From: Actinomycetota bacterium
Lineage (GTDB): Bacteria; Zhuqueibacterota; Zhuqueibacteria; Residuimicrobiales; Krinioviventaceae
DNA length: 9,934 nt
Reading direction: 5' to 3'
Assembly: GCA_011682565.1 (NCBI GenBank)
Contig: JAACEJ010000074.1
Location: 1-9,934 of the forward strand
Shown here: one piece after another, positions 1-7,143 of the stretch
Position numbering within the stretch: the first letter of the stretch is position 1
Layout of the letters: each line of letters opens with the position of its first letter
Made by a program: the position numbers and the translations under genes
Notes under the pieces: model-generated
Database searches by the model: none
Told to the model about the DNA's origin: nothing
Seen by the model: only the letters and a program-made list of their open reading frames with translations

Positions 1-31
1 AAGCCGTCTCTTTGAGACGGCTTTTTTTTTT
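1..31 (+). terminator. Strong intrinsic terminator of an off-window plus-strand gene
   Basis: Bases 1-10 and 14-23 are exact reverse complements (AAGCCGTCTC / GAGACGGCTT) around a 3-base loop, and T22-T31 is an unbroken run of ten T. This is a textbook rho-independent terminator read on the plus strand, so a plus-strand gene probably ends just left of the window. The minus-strand gene row ends 25-50 bases away, so the same hairpin may also stop that transcript. The matching U-run for the minus direction would lie outside the window and cannot be seen. Confidence 0.9.
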
Positions 32-55
32 CTTAAAAAATAAAATATGATTGCT

Positions 56-241
56 TTACTCTTTCGCAGCATCGTGTTTCGCTATAAATGCTTTTATTTC
101 ATCCAAATACTCAAGAATGAGCTTTGCTTTCGACACACCAAAAGAGAATGGATAGCGGCTGTTGGGATTCAAGGTGAGAATGGAATGACCCTTGTATTCT
201 CCCTCTTGTGGTAGATCCTGAGCTTTGTTTTCATCTTGCAT
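56..241 (-). CDS. Small conserved-looking cytosolic protein, function unknown
   Basis: A 61-aa protein with no signal peptide or membrane segment. The first 14 residues are polar and probably disordered. The middle (about 15-40) reads as beta-strand and loop, with YKGHSILTL and YPFSFGVSKAKLIL, and the end (about 38-60) is a charged amphipathic helix (LEYLDEIKAFIAKH). A good GAGGA ribosome-binding site (251-255) sits about 9 bases before the ATG, which supports real translation. It lies 32 bases downstream of the adenylate cyclase on the same strand and is the last gene before the terminator, so it is probably co-transcribed. I do not recognise a named family. The YKGH...LNP...PFSFG pattern seems vaguely familiar from small conserved proteins, but that is memory and not a search. 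A role linked to cAMP is possible only by position. Confidence 0.75.
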   Translation of the reverse strand: MQDENKAQDLPQEGEYKGHSILTLNPNSRYPFSFGVSKAKLILEYLDEIKAFIAKHDAAKE

Positions 242-273
242 AAATTTATCTCCTCAAAAAAGTTTGTGATTTT

Positions 274-2391
274 TTATTTTACTTTAAAGTCATAAACACC
301 GTCCCAATCGAGCAGTGGTGGATTTTCAATAAAATCGAGGCAACGGATGGTATAAATTCTTGAAGGTCCATCAGTCGGAAAATAGCGCAGCACGCGACGG
401 AAGGACTTGAGAGCATCGGACCATCGTCTTTCACGGTAAAAATTCAATCCTTCGCCAAAAACACCTATAATGTAATCTTGCTCAATCTGCGGAATGGAAT
501 TCATGCTCCGAAGTTCAAATATGCGGATGGGTTTCGTTTTGCCAACCACACGCACTAAATCCAGCTCGCGTACACGCGCTTTATCCTTCACATGATTGTA
601 TGTGCTTTCGCTCAAAATGATCGTGGTGCCGTATTGTTTGTTTGCTCCTTCCAAACGCGCTCCGAGGTTCACTTCATCACCGATTACGGTATAATCAAAC
701 AACTGTTCAGAACCTAGATTCCCAACAATGACTTTACCTGTATTTATTCCAATTCCAATTTGGAAAAAGCCTTTTTTGTCAGCAGACCATCGTTTTTGAA
801 TATCCCGAAGTTTTTCAATCATTTCAACTGCCGTGAGGCAGGCTCTTTCGGCGTGGTCTTCCATGCTGTATGGAGCGCCAAAGAGTGCCATGAGTTCATC
901 ACCGACGAATTTGTCCAAAGTACCGTTAAACTTGAACACAACATCGACCATTTCGGTTAAATACTCCGATAGTCGGGAAGCGACGACCTCCGGTTCATAC
1001 GATTCGGAAAATGTCGTAAAGCGACGGATGTCGGAAAACAAAATGGTCAGGACACGACGCTCACCGCCAAAAGAGGGTAGCTCGCCGGAACTAAGCATAT
1101 TCTCAACAACAGATGGTGCAACGTAATGCTTAAAAGTCTGGCGGATTCTTTGTTTCTCTCTTTGTTCAGTAACTGTTTGATAGACAATACTGACAACAAA
1201 GGAGAGAGCAAGCGAGAGAATCGGTGTCGTCAGAACGGCTAAAATTCTAAATATTGAGAAAAGATAAAAACCAAGGCCGGCAATTAGAAAAAACAAAATA
1301 ATGACGATTGAGAAAGCTTTAAATGGCTTGCTCGACAAAGTAACAAATGAAGCAACAAGTGAGAAAAGGATTATAACCAAAAATTCTATAAAGCCGTTCA
1401 AACTGTAAATATAATCGTCTCGAAGGATTGTACTTAATGCCTGCGCATGTACTTCAACTCCCGGAATTCTTCTCTTACGACCTTTATAAACGCGAAAGGG
1501 GGTGAGCTTGTTATCCTGGAGTTCTTCGGCCGTAGCTCCGATAAACACAATTTTGTCCCGGAATGTACCCCATTTTTTGTGCATTTCAAAAATATCGGTG
1601 TCTTCATCTCCTGAAAGCTCAAAAGTGGAATCATCAAGAACACTTGCCAGAGAGTAGGTACGAATGGACCCGGCCGGCCCAAGGAAATTGATGAACATTG
1701 TGTTCGCTGCAACTTTGGGGATGGAATGATTGCCAACTTTGAAAAAACTGGAGCGTGGGTCCTGATCCTGACTTATTTTAATATTTTCGAGTTTTTGGGT
1801 TGCTTCGAGAGAAAGCGAATAGTATCTTTTGTTGTTCACATCGTAATAAAGCAGGTATTGACGCAAAAAGCCATCCATGTCATAAACAGCATTAACCAGC
1901 CCCCACGTTGCCGAAGTTCTCAGCAAAGGAGCAATGGGTTTTAGTAGTTCACGGTTTTCCGTGCCATAGCTGCCGACGTCAAAAACAACTTTGCCGGCCA
2001 GGACAACATTCTTTGCGTCCGTCACAGCACGCGCAAAATAAAGATCGTCATCCAGATTGTCCTCACTTTTTTCAGTAATTTCAATGTCAAACACAATGAG
2101 CTTTGCACCGGCCTTGTCTAAATTCTCGACGAGTTTGCCGTAGTAGAAATTCGGGTATGGCCATTTTCCCGGAAGGCTTTTAAATGCCTGGTCGTCGATG
2201 GCTACAATCACGATGGACGTGTCCGGCGGCGAGATGGGTCCCCTGAGACTGAATAATGTGTCCATTGTTTTCAGTTGAAGGGTTTTTATTACATTCAGAG
2301 AAGAAAGAAGGTATGCCGAAAATACAGCAGTAAATGTAATAAGAATTACAATCGCGCTTTTTGATTTCCTTATCTTTGCAATAGTCATCAT
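274..2391 (-). CDS. CHASE2-domain class III adenylate cyclase with TPR-like tail
   Basis: Inner-membrane enzyme making cAMP from ATP. Order: N-terminal membrane segment (about 12-31); extracytoplasmic CHASE2 sensor domain (about 35-325, with VAIDDQAF, WPYP and the typical FIGATAEE near its end); three membrane helices (about 333-352, 359-378, 383-404); a short linker; then a class III cyclase domain (about 443-625). Catalytic residues are complete: metal aspartates D454 (FSDIRRFT) and D498 (FVGDE), purine-selecting K494 and T568, and transition-state N575 and R579. The Lys/Thr pair is the adenylate-type choice known in cyanobacterial CyaB1-like enzymes. Residues about 640-690 look like a TPR-type helical repeat (YRERRWSDALKSF), usual in this architecture. 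The start has two ATGs and no visible ribosome-binding site; it follows the barrel gene by 36 bases, so coupling is possible. Family and reaction are secure; the CHASE2 ligand is unknown. Confidence 0.96.
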   Translation of the reverse strand: MMTIAKIRKSKSAIVILITFTAVFSAYLLSSLNVIKTLQLKTMDTLFSLRGPISPPDTSIVIVAIDDQAFKSLPGKWPYPNFYYGKLVENLDKAGAKLIVFDIEITEKSEDNLDDDLYFARAVTDAKNVVLAGKVVFDVGSYGTENRELLKPIAPLLRTSATWGLVNAVYDMDGFLRQYLLYYDVNNKRYYSLSLEATQKLENIKISQDQDPRSSFFKVGNHSIPKVAANTMFINFLGPAGSIRTYSLASVLDDSTFELSGDEDTDIFEMHKKWGTFRDKIVFIGATAEELQDNKLTPFRVYKGRKRRIPGVEVHAQALSTILRDDYIYSLNGFIEFLVIILFSLVASFVTLSSKPFKAFSIVIILFFLIAGLGFYLFSIFRILAVLTTPILSLALSFVVSIVYQTVTEQREKQRIRQTFKHYVAPSVVENMLSSGELPSFGGERRVLTILFSDIRRFTTFSESYEPEVVASRLSEYLTEMVDVVFKFNGTLDKFVGDELMALFGAPYSMEDHAERACLTAVEMIEKLRDIQKRWSADKKGFFQIGIGINTGKVIVGNLGSEQLFDYTVIGDEVNLGARLEGANKQYGTTIILSESTYNHVKDKARVRELDLVRVVGKTKPIRIFELRSMNSIPQIEQDYIIGVFGEGLNFYRERRWSDALKSFRRVLRYFPTDGPSRIYTIRCLDFIENPPLLDWDGVYDFKVK

Positions 2392-2427
2392 GAATTATTC
2401 AAAATATCGTGCATTATTTTTAATTTG

Positions 2428-4956
2428 CTAAAAGAATTTTTCATAACGTAAGCGTATGATCTGATCTGTATATGATGAATTTGTTGTGCCGGCAGCGCCG
2501 GCGTTATTTTTGTAGGTTAAAAAATTGGCATCGAGCGAAACGGAATGCCGCGGGCCGATGTAAAAAGCGCCGCCGAAACGAAAATGATTGCGGTTGAAAT
2601 CGATATTATCTCCGCTGATTGTATTCCCCTGTGCACTCGTCATGCGAAAATCAGCGAATGTCGTGATTTTTCCGTTGAAAAGGGTGTATTCACCTCCGGC
2701 GCCAAGCATGTTGTATTTATAATCCGAATCTCCACCGGCAGCTAAATTGTCATTTGTTGCATAACTGATTGTTGTTTTTAAAGGAAAACTATACCTTGTC
2801 GACCATGTGAACATGCGAATATTACTCGAGAATTCCTGTGATGGTAGTCCTGACAACCGGGTCGAATTATAATCATCGACGCGCTCTGATGTCATATAGC
2901 TTATGAAAAAATTGTGGCGCAAGTTGAAAAGATTCACGTCGTATCCCATTTGAACGGAAAAGTCTTTGTTCAGGATTTTTTCCCTGTTATCCCTGGTAAC
3001 CACTTCGCCGGAATAAAGCAGGTCTTCTGTTTGGATTTGATCGATCCCATTGTCACGATAATGGTTACGCATTGTGACGTTAATCCGCGGCCAGTTTTGG
3101 CCGGGATAGATGGAAACGCCGTAATTAAGTGTCTTTAAATTTACGGATGGATTTGCAGAATAGTCTGAAAAATTATCGAGATAGTCTTCATATCCCAGGT
3201 TGAGATAAATTTTATTACTTAGCATTCTCAAGCGGTCGGAAAAGAAAAATCCCTGTATATCATTTCTAATCCAACTGTTGGCCAGAGAATTGTATTCTGC
3301 GCCAATAGATTTGTATCCAACCTGGAGAATATTTCGAAAATAGGAAAACCGCATTCTGACATTGTACGCCATTGAAGTTAATTTTGTCGGATCTATGGGT
3401 ACAGTGCTGTCGTTGATGATGAGATATTTTTCGTAATCTGCCGGATCGATGGGAATGTCTCCTTGGCCAAACACATCCTCGAGGTCCTGGGTGGACAATG
3501 GTCCATTGTAAATGTTATTGGTGAGCAGACTAAATGCACCTGCGGCCAGAATCGTGAATCTTCCTCCATCAAAAGCAATTTTCAAATCAGGCCCGAAAAC
3601 GACATTGTCCTTTGGCATGGCGCCGTATTTGATCGACGTTGTATCATCTTTAATTTTTACCAGTGTGAGTCCCAATTGAAAGTGTTTGCCGCTGCCGATA
3701 CTCGGGCGAATGCCAACGAGGTTTTGCGCAAAGGTGCCGAATCGATTAATTTGAATCGACGTGTTTCTGCTCGCATCAGTAACCGTTGTTGCCGAACCTT
3801 CCACGCCGCGGTATGTTGTTCCATACACGGCGTCGATATTAAAAAATCCGAGATGAATGTAACCCGACATGCCGCGCACCCGCTTTCCCCAGAGAATGAG
3901 GTCGTTAAACCGTGGATGTGTGTCACCGCCGGATATGCCCAGCCATTTTGTACGCAGATTAAATTGAAAGCGATTTCGCGGTTGAAAATGTTTGTCTTCC
4001 AGAGACGTAAAAAACGCCCTGCCGCTGTAGCGAATTACTCCGTATTGGCCACTGAAATCACCGCCTGTCATTGTAAAAGATTCGTTTCTTCTGTTAATAA
4101 CCTCCTGTCTCAAATCGGAAAAAACGTGAGCCTGGAAATTTGATGTCACCGACTTTTTGGCTTTCTTGCCGGTAACCGTAAAATGAACAATAACAGGTTC
4201 AAGGGGTTTGCCCGCCGGATCTTTGGCGACGAGCTTGAATGAATGCTTGCCCAGCCGCATTCTTTTGGGTTGATAAGAAATCATAAAACTGGAAATCTCT
4301 TGCCCCCGCAATATTTTCCGACCGTCGAGGAATATTTGCACCGAGTTTGAATCGGCAAAAAGCCCGTTTCCAGAAAGCGATACGGCAAAAAGAACATCCT
4401 GAGGTTCCAAAATTTCATTTGGTTCCGGCGAGAGAAGAATCAAAGGCGATTTTGTTTTGTTTTTTCCCGCTGACGGTGCTTGTTCGCTTGCCAAAGGCTT
4501 GAACACATCGAGCTTGGGTTCATTTTCCTTTTTCGGGGAGGGTTGCTTGCGCGGGAAAATCGTAACCTCTTCCGGTTCTTTGTATGGGTTGCTTTCAGGA
4601 TATGTGATGATGTTCTGGTCACTTGTCAGGGCGGAGATAAAGTATTGCAGACGTTCTCCCTGTATGTCGTTGCCGGGAATGGCGCCGGACCATGTGTTAA
4701 TTTCCGGGCGCATATCTACATAACGATAGGTATCTTCACCGGGTGTTTTGTAATAGATGCGCACAAAAATGGCCAGGGATTGCGTTCCTTCCAGTTTGGC
4801 CTCAAGGTGGAGCGCTTCACCCTCCTGCACGGAATTGATTGGAAAATGTACCAACCGTGCTTGAGCAAAACAAAATGTGACATTGATACCGAACAAAACA
4901 ATTGCAATCAAAATGAACAGCAGCCTCTTTAGATGAGGGAAAGACACTGTTTTCAT
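2428..4956 (-). CDS. Outer-membrane beta-barrel protein with two N-terminal Ig-like domains
   Basis: 842 aa. A signal peptide (about 1-33, hydrophobic core LLFILIAIVLFGI, likely cut after CFAQA) sends it to the envelope. Residues about 35-135 look like one Ig-like beta-sandwich (VRIYYKTPGEDTYRYV, ending in YPESNPY). Residues 137-171 are a Pro/Lys/Ser linker. Residues about 172-263 look like a second Ig-like domain (LSPEPNEILEP ... GKHSFKLVAKDPAG). From about 270 to 842 there are many alternating-hydrophobic strands rich in Tyr, Phe, Asn and Gly, ending in RYEKFF; a terminal Phe is the usual barrel-assembly signal. A stretch GGDTHPRF ... GKRVRG (343-362) is the most motif-like part of the barrel. 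A GAGGT site lies about 6 bases before the ATG. It sits 16 bases after the FecR-domain gene and 36 before the cyclase. No TonB box or plug domain is evident, so I do not call it a TonB receptor. Function unknown. Confidence 0.88.
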   Translation of the reverse strand: MKTVSFPHLKRLLFILIAIVLFGINVTFCFAQARLVHFPINSVQEGEALHLEAKLEGTQSLAIFVRIYYKTPGEDTYRYVDMRPEINTWSGAIPGNDIQGERLQYFISALTSDQNIITYPESNPYKEPEEVTIFPRKQPSPKKENEPKLDVFKPLASEQAPSAGKNKTKSPLILLSPEPNEILEPQDVLFAVSLSGNGLFADSNSVQIFLDGRKILRGQEISSFMISYQPKRMRLGKHSFKLVAKDPAGKPLEPVIVHFTVTGKKAKKSVTSNFQAHVFSDLRQEVINRRNESFTMTGGDFSGQYGVIRYSGRAFFTSLEDKHFQPRNRFQFNLRTKWLGISGGDTHPRFNDLILWGKRVRGMSGYIHLGFFNIDAVYGTTYRGVEGSATTVTDASRNTSIQINRFGTFAQNLVGIRPSIGSGKHFQLGLTLVKIKDDTTSIKYGAMPKDNVVFGPDLKIAFDGGRFTILAAGAFSLLTNNIYNGPLSTQDLEDVFGQGDIPIDPADYEKYLIINDSTVPIDPTKLTSMAYNVRMRFSYFRNILQVGYKSIGAEYNSLANSWIRNDIQGFFFSDRLRMLSNKIYLNLGYEDYLDNFSDYSANPSVNLKTLNYGVSIYPGQNWPRINVTMRNHYRDNGIDQIQTEDLLYSGEVVTRDNREKILNKDFSVQMGYDVNLFNLRHNFFISYMTSERVDDYNSTRLSGLPSQEFSSNIRMFTWSTRYSFPLKTTISYATNDNLAAGGDSDYKYNMLGAGGEYTLFNGKITTFADFRMTSAQGNTISGDNIDFNRNHFRFGGAFYIGPRHSVSLDANFLTYKNNAGAAGTTNSSYTDQIIRLRYEKFF

Positions 4957-4972
4957 AAAAACCTCGCGACAA

Positions 4973-5650
4973 TTATTCCTTATAACGGATTTTCAAGTTC
5001 TTTTTTACGCCGTCTTTATTTTCAAATTCAATTTGTATTTCATTTTCGTCTGAATCTTCTTTTGCCCAGTCGTTAACCTTGACCGTTTTTTTCAACTGCG
5101 GTTTGATTCCTTTTTTCAAAATGCCGGTTTGACCTTTTCCCACCAGCACTTTTCCCATATCGTTGAAAAGTTCTACAAGCCCTTTAATCCCGATGACTGT
5201 CATTTGTCCCGTCGCATCCCGGAACAGGTAAAATTCAGTCCCTTTTACTGCGGCTATGCCGGACGGCGTCTCGACCTGAAATCCGCCCCCTTTGGGATTG
5301 ATTCTCGCCCATAGCTGTCCTAAATTCATAAATATCTTTTTGCGAATTCCTTTTTTCGTCCGCTCACCTTTGATGGAAACTTCGGACTCGGAATGAATTT
5401 TCATCATACTTTTGTCGTCTGTAAAAACGATTGCGACAAGAGACTCTTCGCCGGTTCGAACTTTATCTCCACCTTGCAGGCGTTTTCCTTTTCTCAGCAA
5501 AGCCCAGTTCCGTTTAGGCGATTTCAGTCTGGCATTTCCCTTAACTTTTAAAACCAGGGCTACATCTCTTGAGGCCAGCGCGGGATTTAAGTAAAGCGAA
5601 AGAATGAAAAAACTTGTCAGGCAAAAAAGCCATATTGTTTTTGATTTCAT
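4973..5650 (-). CDS. Secreted FecR-domain protein (no anti-sigma segment)
   Basis: 225 aa with a signal peptide (about 1-26, cleavage after LNPALA). The FecR domain spans about 28-175 and shows its usual hallmarks: GGDKVRTGEESLVAIVF (60-76), then GQLWARI (111-117), then a VETPSGIAAVKGTEF block (126-140). The C-terminus (about 183-225) is Lys/Glu-rich, with an alternating strand at the end. The classical FecR is a membrane anti-sigma regulator with a cytoplasmic N-terminus paired with FecI. Here the whole chain is exported, there is no transmembrane anchor after the signal and no sigma-factor gene in the window, so it is more likely a periplasmic or outer-membrane-associated partner. From general familiarity, free-standing FecR-domain proteins often sit beside CHASE2 proteins, as here; this was not checked. 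AGAGGA lies about 7 bases before the ATG. Confidence 0.93.
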   Translation of the reverse strand: MKSKTIWLFCLTSFFILSLYLNPALASRDVALVLKVKGNARLKSPKRNWALLRKGKRLQGGDKVRTGEESLVAIVFTDDKSMMKIHSESEVSIKGERTKKGIRKKIFMNLGQLWARINPKGGGFQVETPSGIAAVKGTEFYLFRDATGQMTVIGIKGLVELFNDMGKVLVGKGQTGILKKGIKPQLKKTVKVNDWAKEDSDENEIQIEFENKDGVKKNLKIRYKE

Positions 5651-5696
5651 GATAAATCCTCTTTCAGATATGTCGAAACAAAAAATGATCGTTTTA

Positions 5697-5718
5697 ACAA
5701 GAATGCAAAAGTTCTTGT
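5697..5718. repeat. 7-base stem-loop between the first and second envelope genes
   Basis: ACAAGAA (5697-5703) and TTCTTGT (5712-5718) are exact reverse complements around an 8-base loop. The hairpin lies in the 81-base gap between the 379-aa protein gene and the FecR-domain gene. Read on the minus strand it is followed by TTAAAACG and not by a clean U-run, so it is not a standard terminator. It could partly attenuate or mark an RNA end. The structure is exact but AT-rich and weak, and the role is a guess. Confidence 0.4.
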
Positions 5719-5731
5719 GATATAGATAAAT

Positions 5732-6871
5732 CTAGTTAATCTCGGTGTCGATAACTTTGAGTTCTCCGGAATGAAGCTTTGCCAGCAGAGCGCGCAGGTC
5801 GGAAATAGAGATTTTTTTTCCATTTATAGTGATTTCGCCCGTGGGATTAAAACCATCCAAATCTCCGCCTGCTTCAAAAAATTGATTAAAATCATCCCCA
5901 AGCAGAGTAGAAAGAATATCATGAATTTGTTGCTGTTCCGGGGTCAGCAAAGTTCCCTCTATTTGTTGAATTTTGAAACCCCATATCTCGCTTGGAAAAT
6001 AGAGTGTTTCCGAAGGTGTTTTGACAATTCCTTTGAGTTGCCAGTAATAGGTTTTTCCCCGCTCCAGAGGAAAATCCGCTGAAACAGGATATTGAAAAGT
6101 TGTGGTCGGAATTACAATGGCTCCATCAATAGGGACGGCGGCCCCACTGCCGATTTGCAAAATCTTTTTAAAAATAATGCGTCCCTGCAAAACCTGTTCG
6201 GGATCCACATTTTCGGGAACATCGGCAAGTTTTTCTGCAATCGTCAGTTCAAAGCGGTCGATATTTGATTCCCAGGTAAAGAGAGGCAGCGTGCTGAAAA
6301 TTTGTGAAATTTCGCCGCGGTCTGTGTTCGCGCCGGGCGCGATGAGATCGAGTGTTTTTGTATTGCTCACATCGATTTCGAGAAAGCTCTCACTTTTGAG
6401 GCCGCTGTTTTGTTCCAGATCGAAATCAAAATAATAAATATCTGAAGGCAGCGCACCCGCAGTCAGTATTCGATCCGTTAAATCTTTGCCTGCATCTTCA
6501 ATGTTATAATTTTCCAGGGAAAACTTTTGTGCTTGTGAAAATAAATTCGAGTTTGTGATCTGAATTGTTTCCAAAGGTGCGAGATCAAACGGAGTTGTAC
6601 GTCCGCTTGCCAGTTCACCATAGTTCTGGCTGCGAATCCGCATTATCAGAACGCAGTTTTGAGTGAGATTTGAAGTGTTTGTAATAGTCAATGTGAAAAA
6701 ATCACCGGAGCTTGTTCCGTGCCCGGTGAAATTAAAATCGCTTAACATAAATATTTTTATGTCGGGATTTAATAGCTTGGCATCGATTGTCACGGATTGC
6801 GCGAATGACTGACGTTGAAAAAAAACGAGTGTTGCCAATGCAATGATCAATAAAAAGTGCTTTTTACTCAT
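5732..6871 (-). CDS. Secreted protein with Ig/FN3-like module, function unknown
   Basis: 379 aa. Signal peptide about 1-24 (core FLLIIALATLVFF, cleavage after QSFA). Residues about 26-172 are beta-rich with many Asn/Thr/Ser and look like an extracellular sandwich domain (TLTITNTSNLTQNCVLIMRI). Residues about 190-302 resemble an Ig/FN3-like module: FTWESNIDRFELTI at its start, then RGKTYYWQLKGI and SEIWGFKI, the pattern often seen in FN3-like repeats of secreted proteins. The last 75 residues are different: a helix (about 309-332), a Gly/Asp loop, then a short helical end (ISDLRALLAKL). There is no transmembrane anchor, sortase signal or obvious catalytic motif. A very good GAGGAGGG ribosome-binding site lies about 5 bases before the ATG. 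It is the first gene of the minus-strand row, 81 bases before the FecR-domain gene. A structural or ligand-binding envelope role is inferred. Confidence 0.85.
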   Translation of the reverse strand: MSKKHFLLIIALATLVFFQRQSFAQSVTIDAKLLNPDIKIFMLSDFNFTGHGTSSGDFFTLTITNTSNLTQNCVLIMRIRSQNYGELASGRTTPFDLAPLETIQITNSNLFSQAQKFSLENYNIEDAGKDLTDRILTAGALPSDIYYFDFDLEQNSGLKSESFLEIDVSNTKTLDLIAPGANTDRGEISQIFSTLPLFTWESNIDRFELTIAEKLADVPENVDPEQVLQGRIIFKKILQIGSGAAVPIDGAIVIPTTTFQYPVSADFPLERGKTYYWQLKGIVKTPSETLYFPSEIWGFKIQQIEGTLLTPEQQQIHDILSTLLGDDFNQFFEAGGDLDGFNPTGEITINGKKISISDLRALLAKLHSGELKVIDTEIN

Positions 6872-6967
6872 GAGACCCTCCTCAATAGAATATTTAGCCG
6901 TTAATTATCAAAAACGGTGCCAGTGATTTGGCTTTTAATACGATTGATTATTAAGAAGATAAATTGA

Positions 6968-6979
6968 CTTTAATTAAAG
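6968..6979. repeat. Perfect 12-base palindrome CTTTAATTAAAG
   Basis: CTTTAATTAAAG reads the same on both strands. It sits about 100 bases upstream of the first envelope gene, next to the only weak promoter candidates, so it could be a regulator-binding site. Its AT-richness makes chance occurrence quite possible. Confidence 0.35.
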
Positions 6980-6991
6980 AGCTTTCGCTGT

Positions 6992-7031
6992 TGTTATGTT
7001 CTTTTTTGGGAAACTGTATCATGACATAACA
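6992..7031. repeat. 8-base inverted repeat, TGTTATGT / ACATAACA
   Basis: TGTTATGT (6992-6999) and ACATAACA (7024-7031) are exact reverse complements separated by 24 bases. The centre-to-centre distance is 32 bases, about three helical turns, which would place two half-sites on the same DNA face. The long spacing argues against a stable RNA hairpin. The operator idea is speculative. Confidence 0.3.
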
Positions 7032-7077
7032 TTGTTTTTTAAATAAACATCGCATTGTACGCAGGTAAAAAGGAATC

Positions 7078-7125
7078 GGAGGTGATAGCAGTCACATGGT
7101 GCAGTTTTTTAAAAGCGGCAAATAA
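7078..7125 (+). other. Near-perfect Shine-Dalgarno followed by a 9-codon plus-strand reading frame
   Basis: GGAGGTGAT (7078-7086) matches nine bases of the usual complement of the 16S rRNA 3' end. Nine bases later an ATG (7096) opens a nine-codon frame, MVQFFKSGK, ending in TAA at 7123-7125. It lies antisense, just beyond the 3' end of the KamA-family gene, where no plus-strand gene follows. It could be a tiny peptide, a relic of a lost gene, or chance. I see no good plus-strand promoter in front of it, so I do not call it a gene. Confidence 0.2.
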
Positions 7126-7143
7126 TCCGGGTGACGAGAATGT

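Larger units (their letters stand above)
6872..7143. other. Intergenic spacer, expected to hold the envelope-row promoter
   Basis: 272 bases between the KamA-family gene and the first envelope gene, both on the minus strand. No clear intrinsic terminator follows the KamA-family stop, so read-through cannot be excluded. A promoter for the envelope row is expected here, but I find only weak AT-rich candidates, for example TTTATC at 6958-6963 and TATTAA at 6935-6940 on the minus strand with 17 bases between them. The region holds a 12-base palindrome, an 8-base inverted repeat and a strong plus-strand ribosome-binding sequence, listed separately. Confidence 0.5.

Noticed and set aside
3463..4143. 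226-codon plus-strand open frame inside the barrel gene
   Set aside because: It lies wholly antisense to a well-supported signal-peptide/barrel protein, has no domain I recognise and no good ribosome site.
4480..4932. 150-codon plus-strand open frame
   Set aside because: Antisense to the signal peptide and Ig domains of the 842-aa protein; no independent support.
2428..4956. Calling the 842-aa barrel a TonB-dependent receptor with FecR as its regulator
   Set aside because: No plug domain, no TonB box and no FecI-type sigma factor; the N-terminus is Ig-like instead.
6917..6940. GCCAGTGATTTGGC hairpin followed by TTTT on the plus strand
   Set aside because: The stem is only four pairs and no plus-strand gene precedes it, so it is not called a terminator.
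7083..7094. GTGATAGCAGTCAC as a CRP-like site
   Set aside because: Only the GTGA/TCAC ends agree; the position, beyond the aminomutase 3' end, and overlap with the Shine-Dalgarno sequence make it a weak case despite the nearby cyclase.
7100..7143. Intrinsic terminator after the aminomutase stop
   Set aside because: Only 3-4 base-pair stems are visible in the downstream minus-strand sequence and no hairpin precedes a clean U-run.
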